Below are positions 1 to 8,729 of a stretch of 64,000 nucleotides of DNA, one piece after another. The DNA is from a bacterium. Lineage in GTDB: Bacteria > Zhuqueibacterota > QNDG01 > JAGLOF01. Numbering within the stretch: the stretch's first letter is position 1; the number at the start of each line of letters is the position of its first letter. The notes under the pieces were generated by a model. That model did no database searches. It saw nothing but the letters and a program-made list of their open reading frames with translations, and had not been told where the DNA came from. Position numbers and translations under genes: made by a program. The stretch spans positions 62,001-126,000 of the forward strand of contig JAFGRY010000010.1 of the NCBI GenBank assembly GCA_016934955.1. The letters run 5' to 3'.

Positions 1-243
1 GACACCCGGGCTCTTGTACAGGACTACCTGAGCCGTAATCCCGAACTGGAACGGGCCGCGCGCGCCGCGGAAGCGTTTGGCGAAGCCGGCGCCGTCCCCC
101 CACCCGAAAGAAAGGAGGCCGCAATGAAAGCGTTCACGGAGGCAAAGCACCGCCTGTGGATGAGAGCCCTCACACTCGCGATAGTGATCACGTCACTGTT
201 CGCAGTGGCGCTGTTCGGCGCTCTCTACCTGTTTCTCAAATAG
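1..243 (+). CDS. C-terminal part of a membrane protein (5' end outside the window)
   Basis: The frame is open from the first base to a TAG stop. The visible 80 residues are a charged helical stretch (DTRALVQDYLSRNPELERA), a proline-rich linker and one hydrophobic helix of about 22 residues ending LYLFLK. This layout resembles the tail of a zf-HC2-type anti-sigma or similar tail-anchored membrane protein, but the diagnostic N-terminus is missing, so the family is a guess. An ATG at 124 has a good Shine-Dalgarno (AAGGAGG at 112-118). A separate 39-residue membrane peptide could therefore start there, although the upstream frame also looks coding. Confidence 0.55.
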   Translation, partial: DTRALVQDYLSRNPELERAARAAEAFGEAGAVPPPERKEAAMKAFTEAKHRLWMRALTLAIVITSLFAVALFGALYLFLK

Positions 244-266
244 GAAAAGAATCGGAGATAAAAAAA

Positions 267-300
267 AGGGCGGTGTCACCGGTGACCGGTGTGCCGCCCT
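267..300 (-). terminator. Intrinsic terminator of the bat operon
   Basis: AGGGCGG at 267-273 pairs with CCGCCCT at 294-300, with a further CACCGGTG-type helix inside. Read on the minus strand the hairpin is followed by a run of at least seven T. It lies between the stop of batE and the convergent plus-strand gene, so it ends the bat transcript. Confidence 0.8.
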
Positions 301-346
301 TGCTGACGCTCCCTGGATTCTTCCCTGCCGGCGGCATCGGGCCGGC

Positions 347-1102
347 TCATATGATACCGGCATCCTCCTCCCGCATCCATCCGACTTTGCCGTCGGCGAG
401 CACGATTTCCAGCCACCCCCCGGTCTGCTGATCCACCCGCACCCGGGTCCCTTCATGGAGAGTGAATAGATCCATTGCGGCGCTCTCATCGGGAGCGCTT
501 TTCACCTGGACCGCATCCGTCAGGATCACGGCCTCGACACGGCTGCGGGCCCGGTGGATCTGCCCTGCCAGCATTGCCCCCAGCAGCACCAGGGCAATTC
601 CCATGACAACTGCCGAACGAACCGCCGCCGTCCGTACCGCGGGCTTTCGGCTGATGACGGCGGTAATTACCAGCAGCATACCCGCCAGATAGAGAGCGGT
701 CAGCACTCCTGTCAGGGTATGACGCGGCAGGGCTCCGATAAAACCGTCGGCGATGGTATATAAAAGATGCTTTTCCAGGGGGGTAATGCGGTCCACGACG
801 GCGAGATTGGCGATTGCCAGGTTTGCGAGAACGTCCTCATCACCCGGCGACAGCTTCAACGCTTTTTCATAATAGAGTACCGCATGCCCGATATCCTGGA
901 GTTTATAACAGCAGTTCCCCATGTTGAAATAGAGGCTGCCGCTCTCCAGGCCGGACTCGACAATCGATGCATAGGTGTCGAGGGCCTGCTGGTACCGGCC
1001 CTGCCTGTATAACGTATTGCCCTGGTCGAACAGCTCCCGCTCCTGCGCCGCTGCGGAAACGCACACGGCCGCCAGGACCGCGACAAATAGACTTTTTTTC
1101 AT
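347..1102 (-). CDS. batE: BatE-like TPR and SH3 domain protein
   Basis: A 251-residue protein with a signal peptide ending near residue 20 (SAAAQ). Tetratricopeptide repeats follow at about 22-95 (GNTLYRQGRYQQALDTY, YYEKALKLSPGDEDV). Two hydrophobic helices lie at about 130-155 and 163-183, and a bacterial SH3-like domain at about 190-251 ends GKVGWMREEDAGII. TPR plus SH3 is the usual BatE layout, a periplasm-facing scaffold of the Bat complex. Its ATG overlaps the batD stop by 4 bases, so the two are translationally coupled. It is the last gene of the operon, before the terminator at 267-300. The biochemical role of BatE is not established. Confidence 0.8.
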   Translation of the reverse strand: MKKSLFVAVLAAVCVSAAAQERELFDQGNTLYRQGRYQQALDTYASIVESGLESGSLYFNMGNCCYKLQDIGHAVLYYEKALKLSPGDEDVLANLAIANLAVVDRITPLEKHLLYTIADGFIGALPRHTLTGVLTALYLAGMLLVITAVISRKPAVRTAAVRSAVVMGIALVLLGAMLAGQIHRARSRVEAVILTDAVQVKSAPDESAAMDLFTLHEGTRVRVDQQTGGWLEIVLADGKVGWMREEDAGII

Positions 1103-2928
1103 GATAACACCCTGTCAAGCAGGTTGATGGCTTCACTGCATTCCCTGAAAAACGCTTCCATTCGCTCCCGGTCAAGTGACGATGGGGAAAACCGCTGACG
1201 GTCACCTATGTCCAGGCAGCGGACCACCCCTTCGATCGCATCATCGGGCACGCTGCGGGCTTTCAGCAGCTCTCTCACCTCTTCGGTCATGATCGAAGCG
1301 GCCGGAATGTTCAGCTTGTCACCGAGAAAATTGACGATCGCTTTCCCGGTTTCCGAGAAGAACTGGTTCTGGTCGCCGCTTTTCAGCACCCGTTCCGCCG
1401 CTGCCAGGCGCCGGCGCGCGGCTTTCCCGGCCCTCCTGTTACGGGCATAGGCGACATCGGTTTCCAGCTTGCCCCGGAACCTGCTGTAGGTCAGCGCCCC
1501 TCCCAGCGCCAGTTGAGGCAGCACCAGAACGATCCAGAAAAGCGGGGGCACCGCCTGGCCGCTTCCGCTCCTGACAAAGACCGGCGCGTCGGTGTGAATG
1601 AACCGAATGTCCTGCCCCAGTAGCTGCACCTCTTCCTTTGACAATCCGCTGGGGGTCGCGGTCAGTGAGCCGCTCCCCTTCTTCACCGATATGCTCACCG
1701 GGTCGGTGGCAAGCAGCGTATAGGACGCAGTCGCCGGATCGAATACCGGGAAGGTGACCGACGGGATCGTATGCGTGCCCGTGGCCCGGGGAATGATCAC
1801 CCACTCGAATGTCTTTTTCCCGGAGACCGACTCTCCCTGTCTGTCAATATCCTCGTTCAGTGAGGGAGGATAGACCTCGAATGCCGGCGGGAATGCAACC
1901 GCCGGCTCGGGAATCGTCTTTATGTTGCCTTTTCCCTGAATGGTCAGACGGTAGGTAACCGCGTCGTCGGTGGTCACATTCCTCTTGTCCACGCTCGCCG
2001 TCATCTGATAGCTGCCGACAACACCGGAAAATCTATCGGGTCTGCCTGCATCCGGCAGCGGCTTCACGGTAACCGTGACCGGGGCAGACGCGATCGATTT
2101 GCGCACACTGCGTCCCAGGGCGCTGCTGAAAAAATCATCGAATATATCACGGCTTCGGCTGCGCACCGTGATGTTGCAGGTGAGCCGCAGGGGCTCGACG
2201 GTCTTGCTCCCCGGCGTCATGGGGAATAGGGCCATCTTTTTCAGTACCGCCGTTGTATACCGTTTTCCATTATAGACTTCGGTGGATGTTCTGGGCTGTG
2301 TACCCACGGGAAAATCTTCGACCCAGAATCCGGCCGTCTCAGGCAGCCTGGTGTACTCGAAAGACGTGACGCTGACCCGCGTATACAGTGTATAGGTAAG
2401 CACCAGGGGCTGGTTCTGAAAAACGGTGCGTGTATCGGCGGTCACCCGCAGAAACAGGTCGTCATCGGCGATCTCGTTCGCCGCTGCCGGTGTCCGGGTA
2501 TCCGGAGATGCCGGCTGCTGCCGGCCGGCGGCGGATTGCACCACTTCGATCGATATGGGATCGGTTTCCGCCTTTTTGTTGCTCGAGGTGACCACGATCG
2601 CGGGAATGGTGAATGTACCCGTTTTCACCGCCTGATAATGATAGCTGAGAATCCGGGAGACGCTCATGGCACCGTTAATCACCTGAATATTCTGGGAAGA
2701 TCCGCTGCCGAGGAACACCGCGAACGCATCGAGATCGGGAACGGCCGGTTGCGCCCCGCGGGCCTCATCGCCGGACACTTCGATATTCAGGGTGAACTGC
2801 TGGTTGAGACCGACATTCGTTTTATCGACCCACGCCCTGACCGTGACATCCTGGGCGAATACATCGGCCGCGGCGATCAGCGCCACCGCTGCGGCAATAC
2901 TCCTGAATCTTCCGTTTCGGATTCTCAT
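1099..2928 (-). CDS. batD: BatD, Bat aerotolerance membrane protein
   Basis: A 609-residue protein with an N-terminal signal (about 1-25, ending DVFAQ). A long periplasmic region of beta-sandwich repeats covers about 26-450 and contains the family stretch VDKTNVGLNQQFTLNIEVSG. A single membrane helix lies near 460-480 (PLFWIVLVLPQLALGG), followed by a basic cytoplasmic helical domain. Order and size fit the BatD (oxygen tolerance) family. BatC lies 31 bases upstream and BatE overlaps downstream. It probably anchors or presents the VWA proteins BatA and BatB at the membrane. That role comes from family context and is unproven here. Confidence 0.88.
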   Translation of the reverse strand: MRIRNGRFRSIAAAVALIAAADVFAQDVTVRAWVDKTNVGLNQQFTLNIEVSGDEARGAQPAVPDLDAFAVFLGSGSSQNIQVINGAMSVSRILSYHYQAVKTGTFTIPAIVVTSSNKKAETDPISIEVVQSAAGRQQPASPDTRTPAAANEIADDDLFLRVTADTRTVFQNQPLVLTYTLYTRVSVTSFEYTRLPETAGFWVEDFPVGTQPRTSTEVYNGKRYTTAVLKKMALFPMTPGSKTVEPLRLTCNITVRSRSRDIFDDFFSSALGRSVRKSIASAPVTVTVKPLPDAGRPDRFSGVVGSYQMTASVDKRNVTTDDAVTYRLTIQGKGNIKTIPEPAVAFPPAFEVYPPSLNEDIDRQGESVSGKKTFEWVIIPRATGTHTIPSVTFPVFDPATASYTLLATDPVSISVKKGSGSLTATPSGLSKEEVQLLGQDIRFIHTDAPVFVRSGSGQAVPPLFWIVLVLPQLALGGALTYSRFRGKLETDVAYARNRRAGKAARRRLAAAERVLKSGDQNQFFSETGKAIVNFLGDKLNIPAASIMTEEVRELLKARSVPDDAIEGVVRCLDIGDRQRFSPSSLDRERMEAFFRECSEAINLLDRVLS

Positions 2929-2959
2929 GCCTGTCGTTTCCGGCCGGGATACTGACCCG

Positions 2960-3733
2960 TCACCAATCCTTCCCGACTTTCGGCCGGCCTTTCACCTTTA
3001 TATTTTTTTTCAGTGTATCTTTTTGATCTTCTTTGAGCGCATCGAGCAGCCGCCGGGCCTCTTCCGGTGACATCTCCTTCTTTTCACCCTTCTCGCCCTG
3101 TTCGTCCCCGTCCGTCTCCTTCTCCTGCTGCTGATCCTGCTGCTGGTTCTGCTGATCCTGCTGCTGTTCCTGCTGCTGGTTCTGCTGATCCTGCTGCTGT
3201 TGCTGATCCTGCTGCTGGTTCTGCTGATCCTGCTGCTGTTGCTGATCCTGCTGCTGGTTCTGCGGCTGGTTCTGCTGATCCTGCTGCTGATCGGCCTGCT
3301 CTTTCAGCTTGTTGCGAACGAATTCAAGGTTGAACTTCGCGTCTTCATCATCAGGATTGAGCGTCAGAGCCTGTTCATACGCCTTGATGCTTTCCGGAAG
3401 TTTCTGCTGCCGGTACAGGGTGTTTCCGAGGTTATAGTAGACGCGTGACTGGTGCTGAACATCATCCGATTGCAGACTTTTCTGATATGATTCAATTGCC
3501 TTATCGAAATTTTTTTTCCGGTAAAGCGTGCTCCCGATATTATAATTGACAACAGGAGACCCCGGATCTGAAATAAGGGCATCCTGATAGGCATTCCCGG
3601 CCGCATCGTACTTTTCTTCACTGAAGAGCCGGTTCCCTTCCGCAACCTTTTTTCTCAGGGTCTGACCGAAGGCGCCGTGCGGCAGCGAAGCCGCCAGCAG
3701 CAGTATCAGCATATACCGCACACCGTTTCTCAT
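2960..3733 (-). CDS. batC: BatC-like TPR protein with Gln/Asn-rich tail
   Basis: A 257-residue protein with a signal peptide (about 1-23, ending HGAFG). TPR units follow at about 30-140 (EEKYDAAGNAYQDAL, YYNLGNTLYRQQKLPESIKAYEQAL). A low-complexity segment at about 150-205 is made of repeats of the type QQQDQQNQ, and the C-terminus is acidic then basic. TPR proteins at this place between BatB and BatD are called BatC. The Q/N tract comes from a CTG/GAT-type DNA repeat at about 3120-3290 and may vary in length between strains. The start overlaps the BatB stop by 4 bases. Confidence 0.8.
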   Translation of the reverse strand: MRNGVRYMLILLLAASLPHGAFGQTLRKKVAEGNRLFSEEKYDAAGNAYQDALISDPGSPVVNYNIGSTLYRKKNFDKAIESYQKSLQSDDVQHQSRVYYNLGNTLYRQQKLPESIKAYEQALTLNPDDEDAKFNLEFVRNKLKEQADQQQDQQNQPQNQQQDQQQQQDQQNQQQDQQQQQDQQNQQQEQQQDQQNQQQDQQQEKETDGDEQGEKGEKKEMSPEEARRLLDALKEDQKDTLKKNIKVKGRPKVGKDW

Positions 3734-4764
3734 ACTGTAAATCTCCCTTTCCAGGTGCGTTTCAGCCGGCGCCGTTCCGGAATGAACAGCTCGCCGGCGA
3801 GCAGCACGACAGCGATAACAAGAAGCGCCTGAAACCGGTCCTCGAACTGGGCGAATTTCCGGGAAGACAGCGACTTTTTCTCCATGGTGAGAATGTCGTC
3901 ATAAATCCTGTCAAGTTCCGCCTCTCCGGGAGATGCCCGGAAGTACTTGCCCCCGGTTTCCAGGGCGATTTTTTCCAGGGTGAGTTCGTCAAGTTTCGTC
4001 ATCACCACCTCGCCGTTCTCATCCTTTTTAAACCCACTGCGGCGGCCGGCCGCATCGAAGACCGGAATCGGCACCCCTTCCCGGGAACCGAGGCCGACAC
4101 AGTAAATGACCACCCCCTGTTCAGCGGCCTTCTGTGCCGCCTCCAGCGGTTTTCCCACATGATCCTCTCCGTCGGTGATCAGAAGCAGCACTTTGTGTTT
4201 TCGCTCTTTTTCATCAAAGGCCGTCAGAGAGCGTTCAATAGCGTCTGCTATGGCGGTACCGGGCACGGGAATGAGGTCGGTATCCACCGCGTTGAGGAAC
4301 ATGGCGGCGGCGCCGTAATCGAGGGTAAGGGGACACTGCACAAACGCCTGCCCCGCGAACGCGGTCAGGCCGATACGGTCGCCCTGCAGCTTCTCGAAGA
4401 GACTGCTGATTTCATGGCGCGCTTTATCAAGCCGGTTCGGCTTGATATCTTCGGCAAGCATGGAGAGCGAGACATCGAGAGCGATCATGATATCCTGACC
4501 TTCACGCTTCACTGTGCGCAGCCGGGTTCCGAACTGGGGGCGGGCGATCGCCAAAATCAGCAGCAGCACCGCTGAGACCAGAAACACGCGCTTCCATATC
4601 TGGCGTTTTCTGCTCACGGTAACGGTAAGCTTCGCCATCAGTTCGGGATTTCCGAACCGGGCCATCGCCCGCTTCTTCTCTCTGAACGCCCAGATAAAAA
4701 AGAGAATCAATGCCGGCACCAGGCCGAGCAGATACAGGAGTTGTGAAAAGGCAAACCTGAACAA
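3730..4764 (-). CDS. batB: BatB, von Willebrand factor A membrane protein
   Basis: I place the start at TTG 4764, which has GAGGTG just upstream. That gives 344 residues and begins LFRFAFSQLLYLLG, as BatA/BatB proteins do. Starting at ATG 4881 instead would add an atypical Arg/Ser-rich leader overlapping batA. Two N-terminal membrane helices (about 8-26 and 58-76) precede a VWA domain with an intact metal-binding motif DVSLS (D97, S99, S101) and GDRIGLTAFAGQAF. A C-terminal helix lies near 310-330. VWA/MIDAS domains bind partner proteins through a metal ion. BatA is its paralogue with the same motif at the same residue numbers. Confidence 0.88.
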   Translation of the reverse strand: MFRFAFSQLLYLLGLVPALILFFIWAFREKKRAMARFGNPELMAKLTVTVSRKRQIWKRVFLVSAVLLLILAIARPQFGTRLRTVKREGQDIMIALDVSLSMLAEDIKPNRLDKARHEISSLFEKLQGDRIGLTAFAGQAFVQCPLTLDYGAAAMFLNAVDTDLIPVPGTAIADAIERSLTAFDEKERKHKVLLLITDGEDHVGKPLEAAQKAAEQGVVIYCVGLGSREGVPIPVFDAAGRRSGFKKDENGEVVMTKLDELTLEKIALETGGKYFRASPGEAELDRIYDDILTMEKKSLSSRKFAQFEDRFQALLVIAVVLLAGELFIPERRRLKRTWKGRFTV

Positions 4765-4834
4765 AACGCACCTCAATACTACCGTGTTTCGGAGACGGCA
4801 CCGCGGCCGGCATTCCCGGGAAACCGCTGGTGAA

Positions 4835-5827
4835 CTAGGGGATTTTTCTGAACCGTGTGTGTGCCAGAACAATCTCCGCAAGCAGGATCAGACAGGCCAG
4901 ACCCGCCAGATAATAAAAGAGTTCAGAATACCGGGTATACTGGTTGACCTTTATCTCCGTCTTTTCCATGGTGTTGATCTCGTTGTATACGGCTCTCAGC
5001 CGTTCTTTATCGGTGGCGCGGAAATAACGCCCCCCGGTCATATCGGCGATCTTCTTCAGTGTCGGCTCGTCGATATCGACCTTCATGGGCACGTACCGCT
5101 TGCCGAAAAACTGATCGTTTACCGGATACATGGCCGTGCCGCGCGTACCGGCCCCGATGGTATATATCTTGATGTCAAGCGCCTGGGCGGCCTGGGCCGC
5201 GGTGACCGGATCGATCTGGCCCGTATTGTTGCGTCCATCGGTGAGCGCGATGATCACCTTGGATTTTGCCTCGCTTGCCCGCAGCCGGTTCACGGCGGTG
5301 GCCAGTCCCATGCCTATCGCCGTACCATCTTCGATGGTCCCGGTTTCCAGACCCGCGAGAAAATTGTAGAGGATACCGTAATCCGTGGTCAGCGGGCACT
5401 GCGTGTACCCCTGCCCCGCAAAAATCACCAGTCCGATTCTGTCATTGGTCCGGTTACCGACAAACTCGGCCGCCACCGCTTTCACCGCTTCCAGCCGGTT
5501 GGGCTTGAGGTCCTCGGCAAGCATCGATGTCGAGACATCGACGGCGAGAACAATGTCGATGCCCCGGGTGGTGACCTCTTCCACGCTGACACCCGATTGC
5601 GGCCGGGCAATGGCGAAAATCAGCAGCACCAGCACGATCATGCGCATCGCAAAAAGTATACGAAACGGCGCCGCGGCTGCCGGGATCCGGGCTTTTCTGA
5701 TGGACCCGAGATTGGAGAATCTGACCACCGCGGCTCCCGCGCCGCCTCTCCTGAACCGGTACCAGACCAGCAGCGGCACGATCAGAAGCAGCAGCAGAAA
5801 CCAGGGATCTGCGAACCGTACGATCAT
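4835..5827 (-). CDS. batA: BatA, von Willebrand factor A membrane protein
   Basis: A 330-residue protein starting MIVRFADPWFLLLL. Membrane helices lie at about 8-23 and 60-75. A VWA domain covers about 90-270 with the MIDAS motif DVSTS (D97, S99, S101), the T of LTDGRNNTGQ and GLVIFAGQGYTQCPL. A C-terminal helix (YYLAGLACLILLAEIVLA) anchors the other end. This is the canonical BatA topology. The ATG overlaps the upstream gene by 4 bases, and batB begins about 70 bases downstream. Together with MoxR and DUF58 it probably forms the membrane part of a MoxR-VWA chaperone-like machine (family knowledge). Confidence 0.9.
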   Translation of the reverse strand: MIVRFADPWFLLLLLIVPLLVWYRFRRGGAGAAVVRFSNLGSIRKARIPAAAAPFRILFAMRMIVLVLLIFAIARPQSGVSVEEVTTRGIDIVLAVDVSTSMLAEDLKPNRLEAVKAVAAEFVGNRTNDRIGLVIFAGQGYTQCPLTTDYGILYNFLAGLETGTIEDGTAIGMGLATAVNRLRASEAKSKVIIALTDGRNNTGQIDPVTAAQAAQALDIKIYTIGAGTRGTAMYPVNDQFFGKRYVPMKVDIDEPTLKKIADMTGGRYFRATDKERLRAVYNEINTMEKTEIKVNQYTRYSELFYYLAGLACLILLAEIVLAHTRFRKIP

Positions 5828-6801
5828 GCCGTCACCTCCTCCCCGGCGTCGGATACGTCGGCGGTGACTGAAAGAATCCGGGTCCGGTCCACCAGTTCGT
5901 ACGCCTGATCCATTCTTCGTACATGGGCTTCGTTGGATGGAATGTACCTGGCGAATTTCACCAGGTCACAGGCCTGGAGAAATTCGCGAAACAGGGCGTG
6001 ATCCTCTTGACTCACATTCACGGCCGCCAGCTGCTCCAGGACATCGGTGGTGGTCATTTCCAGGGCGACCAGGTAAAAACGGCCCTCGATATACCGTCTG
6101 ATAATATCGGACAGTTCTATATAATACTCTTTTATTTTCCCCTGTGCCGGAAGGTCCTGCTGCCTCAGCCGGTCCAGCGCTTCCCGGGCGATCTCGTGGG
6201 GCGGGCGGGGCGGAGCGGTTTTCACCGGCAGCAGCGGCGCGCCGGCTTTCCGTCTCCGGTAGTAGACAATGCCGGCGGCGATGAGCAGCAGCGCGAGCAG
6301 GCCCGCCGCTCCCAGTATCATGATGCGGCGCCAGTCCCGGGGAATCTCTTCCGGAGGCTTTATATCCCTTATGTCGCCCGCTTCACTCGCCTTCATGCTT
6401 TCAACGACGATGGGTATCTCCTGCGTCGACATGGACTTTACCAGGGTGTCGCCCTCGCTCCGGTAGTGGAGCGTGAGGGGCGGAATAGCAAATTCACCGG
6501 TGACAAAGGTCGAAATTGTGTAGACCGCTTCGCTGACGACGCCGCCTCTGATTCTGCGGGGATCTTCAATGCGGTAATCCCTGATCTCAAATCCGCCCAG
6601 ATTCGCGGCCGGGCCCGGCATCTCGATTTCGACCGTATCCGGATGGCTGACCGTTACCGTATAGGTAATGAGATCGCCGATGGTAATCCGTGATCTATCC
6701 ACCGCAGAGGTTACCTGCACTCCTGTCTGGCCCAGAGCGGCCGCGGCCAGCAGGAGAAAGAGGCAGCCTGCCGCAGCCGTTCTATTTAATCCTGTCGTCA
6801 T
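5824..6801 (-). CDS. BatD-like membrane protein with cytoplasmic helical domain
   Basis: A 325-residue protein with a signal peptide (about 1-24, ending AALGQ). The periplasmic beta-sandwich region begins VTSAVDRSRITIGDLITYTV, like the repeat units of BatD. A membrane helix lies near 160-183 (IMILGAAGLLALLLIAAGIVYY). A cytoplasmic helical domain covers about 200-325 (YYIELSDIIRRYIEGRFYLVALEMTT is its core, split here only for description). It resembles the C-terminal domain of the 9802-10791 gene product and, less closely, that of BatD. Proteins of this shape occur in MoxR/VWA operons but have no settled function. The first 20 bases overlap the upstream gene. Confidence 0.7.
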   Translation of the reverse strand: MTTGLNRTAAAGCLFLLLAAAALGQTGVQVTSAVDRSRITIGDLITYTVTVSHPDTVEIEMPGPAANLGGFEIRDYRIEDPRRIRGGVVSEAVYTISTFVTGEFAIPPLTLHYRSEGDTLVKSMSTQEIPIVVESMKASEAGDIRDIKPPEEIPRDWRRIMILGAAGLLALLLIAAGIVYYRRRKAGAPLLPVKTAPPRPPHEIAREALDRLRQQDLPAQGKIKEYYIELSDIIRRYIEGRFYLVALEMTTTDVLEQLAAVNVSQEDHALFREFLQACDLVKFARYIPSNEAHVRRMDQAYELVDRTRILSVTADVSDAGEEVTA

Positions 6802-7723
6802 AGATCTTCACGTCTTCCGTCTGTATCATTCTCGTGATCAGTTCCCCGTACAACCGCTGCTGTTTTTCCGCCGCCAGATCCTGTGCAGCCTGTTGAGCCG
6901 CCTCCGAAAAAGGAATCTGCCTTACCACCGCCCCCTTGTCGTCTTTTTCCGTATAGCGATCCTTGTGGGCGTCATAGTAAAGCCGGACATCATCCGGACT
7001 GATATCAATCCTGGAGGCGATCTGATCTTCCAGGTACTTCTGGACCATGAGACTTTTTTTCGCTTCAAAAAAACCCGCGGTCACCTCTTTGTCACGGTCG
7101 AGCCCCTGTCGTTTGGCCGCTTCGTAAAAGAGATCGGCGGCGATTATCTGCTGCAGAAACTCCAGTTTCGCCTCTCTGGTATCGAGGCTGGACCGCACGT
7201 ATTCGGGCAGCCGGCCGATGCGATAGGCCAGATCGCCGGAGGTGATCTTCCTGCCGCCGACTTCCGCCACCACTTCTCCCGGCCGTGACTGCTGTACTTC
7301 GGCGGGATCGAAGGCCGTGGCCTCATCCAGGGCCTGCTTTGCGTCCGCGGTCCGCTGCAGCCGTTCCAGGCAGGCGACGATCCGCTTGTTCACTTCGTCC
7401 ATCACCGGGCTGTCCGGATAGAGGTATTTCACCTTCATGTATCTGGCCAGAGCGTTTTCATAATCGTTCAGCCGGTCGAAATAGACGTTGCCGATGATGA
7501 AATTGATGTTTCCCCGTTCATTATCATCCACATCGTAAAGATCCAGATACCGCTGGTATTCGGTGACGGCAGCCGTGTAGAGTTCCCGGTTATAGAGCGC
7601 GTTTGCGTATTCGCGAACCTTGTCGCCGGCAACGGCCGGTTTGTTCTGGCCCCCGCACCGGACAAGCAACGCCGTCAGGAGGACCGCTCCGAATCCGATT
7701 ATATAATTGTGATATCGTCTCAC
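6782..7723 (-). CDS. Lipoprotein with TPRs and a SurA/PpiC-type chaperone domain without PPIase
   Basis: A 313-residue protein. The N-terminus (hydrophobic run then LLVRC, C23) looks like a lipoprotein signal, although Arg just before the Cys is unusual. TPR-like helices cover about 35-135 (YNRELYTAAVTEYQRYLD). From about 150 the sequence reads VVAEVGGRKITSGDLAYRIG, followed by RQGLDRDKEVTAGFFEAKKS, the pattern of the SurA/PrsA N-terminal chaperone domain. The protein ends soon after, with no parvulin catalytic domain. It may hold or fold exported Bat partners, which is inference from its position inside the operon. Confidence 0.68.
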   Translation of the reverse strand: MRRYHNYIIGFGAVLLTALLVRCGGQNKPAVAGDKVREYANALYNRELYTAAVTEYQRYLDLYDVDDNERGNINFIIGNVYFDRLNDYENALARYMKVKYLYPDSPVMDEVNKRIVACLERLQRTADAKQALDEATAFDPAEVQQSRPGEVVAEVGGRKITSGDLAYRIGRLPEYVRSSLDTREAKLEFLQQIIAADLFYEAAKRQGLDRDKEVTAGFFEAKKSLMVQKYLEDQIASRIDISPDDVRLYYDAHKDRYTEKDDKGAVVRQIPFSEAAQQAAQDLAAEKQQRLYGELITRMIQTEDVKIYDDRIK

Positions 7724-7765
7724 ACTATTCCCTCATGCGATTGCTGTTGTCTATTTGTTTTTTCC

Positions 7766-7787
7766 GAGGCGCACAGCCGTGCGCCTC
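7766..7787. repeat. Perfect hairpin between two bat-operon genes
   Basis: GAGGCGCAC at 7766-7774 and GTGCGCCTC at 7779-7787 form a 9-bp perfect stem with a 4-base loop. It lies in the 78-base gap between the DUF58 gene and the TPR/SurA-like gene. The T-run is on the 5' plus side only, so on the transcribed minus strand it is not a classic terminator. It may be an mRNA processing or stability element. Confidence 0.5.
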
Positions 7788-7801
7788 TACGGTCTCCTTC
7801 G

Positions 7802-8680
7802 TTACCGGAACCGCCGCGCCCGCATCCGGAAAAACCTGATCAGCGGTTCCACATAGGATTCATCGGTCCTGATGGAGATGGTATCGACGTTCATGCTCGA
7901 GAACATCCGCTCCCTGCGGTTTTTTTCGTCCCCGCTTTCGGCGGCGAAGAGGTCCCGCACACCGGGATCGCCGGTGTTCAGCAGCATCTGTTCGCCGGTT
8001 TCCGCGTCCTCCAGCTCGATATAGCCGACATCCGGGAATTCCATCTCCCGGGGATCGACGATATTCACCGCCACGATATCGTGGCGCTTGTTGGCGATAC
8101 GGAGCGGTTTCTCGAAATCGCCGGAAATAAAATCGGAGATCATGAACACGACGCTGCGGCGCTTTGCCACCCGGTTCAGGTATTCCAGGGCGAGAGCGAT
8201 ATCGGTTTTCTTCTCTTCCGGTTTGAAATAGAGCAGCTCCCGCAGCACCCGCAGCACGTGGGACTTCCCTTTGCGGGGAGGAACGAATTTTTCGATCTTG
8301 TCGGTAAAAATAATCAAGCCGACCTTGTCGTTGTTCTTGATCGCCGAGAACGCCAGCAGGGCGCAGATCTCGACCCCGATCTCACCCTTGAGGCGCGAGG
8401 CGGTCCCGAATTCCCCCGAGGAGCTCGCATCCACCATCAGCATCACCGTCAGCTCCCGCTCCTCTTCGAACACTTTGACAAAGGGGTGCCCCTGGCGGGC
8501 GGTGACGTTCCAGTCGATAGTCCGGATATCGTCACCGTACTGGTATTCGCGGACTTCCGAGAACTCCATACCCCTGCCCCTGAACACGGAGTGGTACTCG
8601 CCGGAAAACACATCGTTGACCAGTCCGCGGGTGGTAATCTCGAGCCGTTTGACTTTTTTAAGTATCTCTTTTGGTATCAT
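7802..8680 (-). CDS. DUF58 (VWA-like) protein of the MoxR/Bat system
   Basis: A 292-residue soluble protein. The diagnostic DUF58 block is present at about 45-72 (REYQYGDDIRTIDWNVTARQ), followed by a VWA-like fold with MIDAS residues DASSS (D84, S86, S88) and a second conserved stretch VFMISDFISGDFE. DUF58 proteins almost always sit directly after moxR and before bat/VWA genes, as here (gap of 49 bases to moxR). They are thought to be VWA partners of the MoxR ATPase. It has no signal peptide or membrane helix, so it is cytoplasmic. Confidence 0.9.
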   Translation of the reverse strand: MIPKEILKKVKRLEITTRGLVNDVFSGEYHSVFRGRGMEFSEVREYQYGDDIRTIDWNVTARQGHPFVKVFEEERELTVMLMVDASSSGEFGTASRLKGEIGVEICALLAFSAIKNNDKVGLIIFTDKIEKFVPPRKGKSHVLRVLRELLYFKPEEKKTDIALALEYLNRVAKRRSVVFMISDFISGDFEKPLRIANKRHDIVAVNIVDPREMEFPDVGYIELEDAETGEQMLLNTGDPGVRDLFAAESGDEKNRRERMFSSMNVDTISIRTDESYVEPLIRFFRMRARRFR

Positions 8681-8729
8681 ACCGTGTTTACAAGCAGCGT
8701 TAGGTACCGGCTGTCACTGTGTGAGCGCA

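Noticed and set aside
3120-3290. Regular repeats suggestive of a CRISPR array
   Set aside because: Short in-frame tandem repeats inside a coding region; no spacers of constant size and no cas genes.
4514-5908. Long plus-strand open frame opposite batA/batB
   Set aside because: It mirrors the G+C-rich codon pattern of the bat genes, has no ribosome site or recognisable domain, and the minus-strand genes have clear VWA motifs.
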